This document shows positions 12,982 to 15,523 of a stretch of 15,523 nt of DNA, piece after piece. Location of the stretch: assembly GCA_964653045.1 (NCBI GenBank), contig CAZZBW010000021.1:1-15523 (forward strand). The letters are read 5' to 3'. A model generated the notes under the pieces. The model was not told the DNA's origin and did not search any database. It was given only the letters and a program-made list of their open reading frames with translations. A program made the position numbers and the translations under genes. Every line of letters starts with the position of its first letter. Positions within the stretch are counted from its first letter, which is position 1. Source of the DNA: DAOOPX01 sp964653045 (GTDB lineage: Bacteria; Patescibacteriota; Microgenomatia; UBA1400; PJMF01).

Positions 12982-13725
12982 TTAATACCACCTGATGGTT
13001 TGATCCCGCTTTGGTCCTGTGGTCACCATCAGGATTTTGACATCAAGAGTCTGTTGCAAAAATGCCAAAAACTGCAGAGCTTGTTTCGGCAAGTCTTGGG
13101 GGCGTTTGGCCTCACGTAACTTATTTTTATCCCATGTCGGTAGCTCAATGAACTTGGGTTTGACGTCAAACAAGTATTCTTGATCAGGACGATAACCAAC
13201 TGCCTGGCCATTTTTAATATACCCAACGCATACTTTAATCGGCATATTTTCATAGACAATATCCATGTGAGTCGGTATTAGGTACTCGACTTGACCCACT
13301 TTCATTAGGTAACTCAGCAGAGGGATATCAAGGTAATGAATATCTCTCGGCCGACCAGTGGTGGCACCATACTCATGGGCATCTTCTCTAATCCGACTGG
13401 CTAACCCTGCTGGCATCTGACTGGGCAGCTGTCTGCTGCCCACACTAGAAGTATAAGTGGCTTTGATCACCGCGGCCCTAACGGCGATCTGGTTTGGGTC
13501 AACGATACCCTCAGTGGAAGAGCGGATTCCTTCAAAAGTACAGTTGGAAACAGTACAATCTGGGTAGACTGCCCAATGCATGTCCAAACCAATTGCCTGA
13601 GCTTTTTCAAAAACAAAAGGTGTATTTTTCTCTGACCACTCTCTAGAAACAAACTGATAACAGGGTTTGACAAAAGGCTTCAGCTCTTTTCTTAGTTTTT
13701 CCAGTCGAAATAAAAAGGTGGCCAA
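12982..13725 (-). pseudogene. purA: Adenylosuccinate synthetase, C-terminal half only
   Basis: The 247 codons match the second half of PurA (IMP + GTP + aspartate to adenylosuccinate). FVFEKAQAIGLDMHWAVYPD corresponds to the FEGAQG-LDI-GTYP segment; EYGATTGRPRD lies near residues 118-128; then THMDIVYENMPIKVCVGYI, FIELPTWD, and TTGPKRDQTI at the end. PurA is usually about 430 residues. The N-terminal half with the GDEGKGK P-loop and the catalytic Asp and His is missing, so this piece should be inactive alone. The only standard in-frame start is the TTG used here. The open frame extends back to the end of the LysE-type gene, where AAGGAG stands 8 nt before an in-frame ATT (13762-13764). It is either a truncated remnant still being translated or a recombination scar; the divergent wording of the motifs suggests a variant PurA family. 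Confidence 0.75.
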
Positions 13726-13768
13726 AGAGCCGACCGCCTCACTATTTTTAGCTATTGGCTGAATCTTG

Positions 13769-14410
13769 TTAACTCCTTAAAACCTTTATTAGCCGAACAC
13801 TCCCATATCCTATTAGTAGAAAACCAACTAATACATTTAGAAATTGAATTAATAGTATGGGCACGGAGCTTTTTATTAATGAAAATATAATTACTGACAT
13901 ACCCATGAACAATAATGTGGCTAACCCTGTAGACAAACCAAAAATAAATAATTCACGCTTAGAATAATTGCTCTCAACAACTCTCGTAGCAAATAAACTC
14001 GTCCAAAAAATGATGCCCATCGGGCTTGAAATAGTCAGTAAGAAGACTGAACTAAAACTTTTCGAGAGATCCATCGAAGATGAATAACTAGCAAATGAGT
14101 ATGTTACTTCTGCTATCTCCCTTATGGTCATTGCACCAAATAAAATAAGTACGATCGAGCTAATTATTCCAAAGACCTTTTTAATTTTCTTTTTTTCTAA
14201 TAATTTTCCAATACCTAATATTGCCAGTGTGATATATAAATAGTCCACTAAAGTTACCGCTGCAACTCCCGCGAAACCATCCCAAATAGTTTTTTGTAAA
14301 GTCAAGTTAGTGATAAAGAAAAACACTGGTCCAATCGCTAGTTGTAGTAATAATCCCGTTCCTAAACCAATGCTAATGATTTTTAAATTTATACTATGTG
14401 TTTTACTCAT
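13769..14410 (-). CDS. LysE/RhtB-family exporter
   Basis: The 213-residue protein has six or so membrane helices and the LysE/RhtB signature at the start: GLGTGLLLQLAIGPVFFFITNLTLQKTIWDGFAGVAAVTLVDYLYI. The mid-region contains the family's SPMGIIFW stretch (residues ~130-137). LysE-type proteins export amino acids and similar solutes across the inner membrane; the substrate is not predictable. TATATT stands exactly 6 nt before the ATG and there is no ribosome site. The gene looks more AT-rich than its neighbours, and its end abuts the truncated purA, so it may have arrived by recombination. Its last codons contain AAGGAGTT overlapping the stop. Confidence 0.88.
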   Translation of the reverse strand: MSKTHSINLKIISIGLGTGLLLQLAIGPVFFFITNLTLQKTIWDGFAGVAAVTLVDYLYITLAILGIGKLLEKKKIKKVFGIISSIVLILFGAMTIREIAEVTYSFASYSSSMDLSKSFSSVFLLTISSPMGIIFWTSLFATRVVESNYSKRELFIFGLSTGLATLLFMGMSVIIFSLIKSSVPILLIQFLNVLVGFLLIGYGSVRLIKVLRS

Positions 14411-14416
14411 GAGTTA

Positions 14417-14422
14417 AATATA
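14417..14422 (-). promoter_or_regulatory. -10 box (TATATT) 6 nt before the LysE-type ATG
   Basis: On the minus strand TATATT is followed by TAACTC and the ATG, the same arrangement as at the TspO-like gene. Confidence 0.5.
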
Positions 14423-14494
14423 ACAAAACTACTCAGTATTACAAAACGAGACTTAAAATAAAGACAGTTTACTTATAGTGAAGCACATACGTAA

Positions 14495-14517
14495 GTTCTA
14501 AAACGAATCCGAACAGT
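14495..14517 (+). repeat. Left terminal inverted repeat of the IS30 element
   Basis: This 23-nt end is the reverse complement of 15497-15518 apart from one extra base and one substitution. Its inner part overlaps the hairpin at the transposase promoter. Confidence 0.8.
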
Positions 14518-14531
14518 ACAATAGTTCGGAT
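14507..14531 (+). promoter_or_regulatory. Transposase promoter inside a perfect 8-bp inverted repeat
   Basis: ATCCGAAC (14507-14514) and GTTCGGAT (14524-14531) are perfect inverted repeats around a 9-nt centre that holds TACAAT (14517-14522). The right arm ends directly at the ATG. The left arm belongs to the terminal repeat, so binding of transposase to this site would cover the -10 box, which suggests autoregulation. Confidence 0.5.
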
Positions 14532-15497
14532 ATGCCAAAACAACTGAATTTTCAAGAAAGACAACTAATTGAGTTGTGGCTAAATAATGGCCACAAAATC
14601 AGAGAAATCTGTCGTCAATTACATCGCTCTGTCTCATCCATTAGTGATGAAATCAGTAGAAATGGTGAAGTAAATGGCTATCATGCCATTAGTGCTCAAG
14701 TTAAAAGTGAAAAGAGATTGAGTCGATCAAGAAGTAAGAACTCAACCAAGCAAGATTGGATTGTAGATTACATCATCACTAAGTTAAGATGCGGTTGGAG
14801 TCCCCAGCAAATTGCTGGCAGACTTAAAAGAGATCGCGGTAAAACCATAGTTTGCCATGAAACTATTTATCGCTATATTTACGCTCACCCTGAAAAGCAA
14901 TTAGTGCAATATCTGGTTAAAAGTCATAAAAGAAGATCGAGAAAACCAAGTAATTGGTTACCTAGAAGAAGTATCAGTGCAAGGGTGAGTATTCATGATC
15001 GACCAGAAGAAGTTAATCTTAAAACTATTTTTGGTCATTGGGAACTGGATGTGATCGAAGGCAGAAAACATGTGGGAGGAATAGTAACAGCTTTGGAGAG
15101 AAAGACCAGATATTACGATGCGCTCAAAATTACCAACATTGATTCAGAATATGGCATTTGGGCACAAAAGCAATTGCTTACTAAGCACCCAAAAGTAGCT
15201 ACTAAGTCAGCCACTTTTGACAATGGAAGAGAAAACTACAACCACACCAAGCTAAACGCAGTTGGTATTAAGACCTATTTCTGTGATCCCTACTGTTCGT
15301 GGCAAAAAGGTAGCAATGAAAACCACAATGGTATTCTACGGCGCTACATTCCTAAGAAAACTGACTTCAGCACCTTTACTCAAATTGAACTAAATGCCAT
15401 TATCCAGGAAATTAACGAACGTCCAAGAAAATGTCTTGGTTACGAAACCTCTTCCGAAGCTTTTCAACGTGAGTTACAATCTATCAAGAAAGGTTAA
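14532..15497 (+). CDS. IS30-family transposase
   Basis: The 321-residue protein has the IS30 layout. An N-terminal helix-turn-helix (about residues 5-50, LNFQERQLIELWLNNGHKIR and RQLHRSVSSISDEISRNG) is followed by a second DNA-binding region (SPQQIAGRLKRD, HETIYRYIYAH) and a DDE catalytic domain. Asp173 is in FGHWELDVIEG, Asp230 in TFDNGREN and Glu263 in QKGSNENHNGILRRYIPKK; the D-E spacing of 33 is that of IS30. Length is normal (about 310-350). All catalytic residues and both terminal repeats are present, so it may be active. The ATG begins 9 nt behind a TACAAT box and no ribosome site is seen. The stop codon touches the right terminal repeat. Confidence 0.95.
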   Translation: MPKQLNFQERQLIELWLNNGHKIREICRQLHRSVSSISDEISRNGEVNGYHAISAQVKSEKRLSRSRSKNSTKQDWIVDYIITKLRCGWSPQQIAGRLKRDRGKTIVCHETIYRYIYAHPEKQLVQYLVKSHKRRSRKPSNWLPRRSISARVSIHDRPEEVNLKTIFGHWELDVIEGRKHVGGIVTALERKTRYYDALKITNIDSEYGIWAQKQLLTKHPKVATKSATFDNGRENYNHTKLNAVGIKTYFCDPYCSWQKGSNENHNGILRRYIPKKTDFSTFTQIELNAIIQEINERPRKCLGYETSSEAFQRELQSIKKG

Positions 15498-15518
15498 CTG
15501 TTCGGATTCGTGTAGAAC
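15497..15518 (-). repeat. Right terminal inverted repeat of the IS30 element
   Basis: This is the counterpart of 14495-14517, beginning at the last base of the transposase stop codon; reading inwards it is GTTCTAcACGAATCCGAACAGT-like. Five bases of flanking DNA remain before the window ends. Confidence 0.8.
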
Positions 15519-15523
15519 GCAGC

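Larger units (their letters stand above)
14495..15518 (+). mobile_element. Complete IS30-family insertion sequence (~1.02 kb)
   Basis: Imperfect terminal inverted repeats flank the transposase gene: the left one is at 14495-14517 and the right one at 15497-15518. They agree except for a one-nucleotide gap and one substitution near the outer side (GTTCTA-aa/c-ACGAATCCGAACAGT). The element carries only the transposase, which reaches into the right repeat: its stop ends at 15497. With only 5 nt of right flank in the window, no target duplication can be confirmed; CGTAA and GCAGC next to the ends do not match. The outer boundary may be off by a few bases. Confidence 0.85.

Noticed and set aside
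14490..15523. Target-site duplication of the IS30 element
   Set aside because: The bases next to the two ends (CGTAA and GCAGC) do not match and only 5 nt of right flank exist in the window.
1..15523. CRISPR arrays, tRNA genes or riboswitches
   Set aside because: No regularly spaced repeats, cloverleaf-like sequences or known aptamer consensus were seen in the intergenic regions.

Overview
The window looks like a piece of a low-GC bacterial chromosome with compact, densely packed genes, the standard genetic code and many small membrane proteins. The gene mix (DUF5655 and DUF6498 proteins, single-span proteins with hypothetical ectodomains, a divergent PurA C-terminal half, an unusual dikinase) and the many genes with a -10 box almost touching the start codon suggest a Patescibacteria/CPR-type candidate phylum. 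That placement is an inference from style; no rRNA, ribosomal protein or other marker gene is present. I see no tRNA, rRNA or CRISPR array.

Left part (1-5400): a DMT/EamA exporter and a small cupin on the minus strand, then, divergently, a membrane-anchored hypothetical protein and a ~1020-residue dikinase-like enzyme. The enzyme has an intact PPDK-type ATP-grasp and phosphohistidine domain, but its C-terminal half is not the usual PEP/pyruvate barrel and is unrecognised. It ends at a strong hairpin shared with a convergent DUF5655 gene.

Middle part (5400-9400): DUF5655, a small three-span protein, then a minus-strand cassette of small stress-type membrane proteins (YtxH-like, single-span with a VNVPxPE-like repeat tail, GlsB/YeaQ-like) with good Shine-Dalgarno sites and a decayed DUF3096-like tail. 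A DUF6498 membrane protein on the plus strand and two envelope proteins, one with duplicated cysteine modules, follow.

Right part (9400-15523): a long-form TspO-like protein, an ArsM-type arsenite methyltransferase, and a four-gene operon read right to left (LapA-like, Nudix, PspC, duplicated four-span cysteine protein). Next comes a 5'-truncated adenylosuccinate synthetase directly behind a LysE-type exporter, and last a complete IS30-family element with both inverted repeats inside the window.

Across the window two start types coexist. Several single genes have a -10-like hexamer exactly 6 nt (or 7-8 nt) before the ATG, implying leaderless mRNAs, while the heads and members of the two small-gene operons tend to carry GGAG-type ribosome sites. 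A ~61-nt hairpin-forming intergenic repeat occurs twice (5864-5924 and 11209-11269). The items most worth following up are the dikinase with its unknown C-terminal domain, the leaderless architecture, the truncated purA junction and the intergenic repeat.
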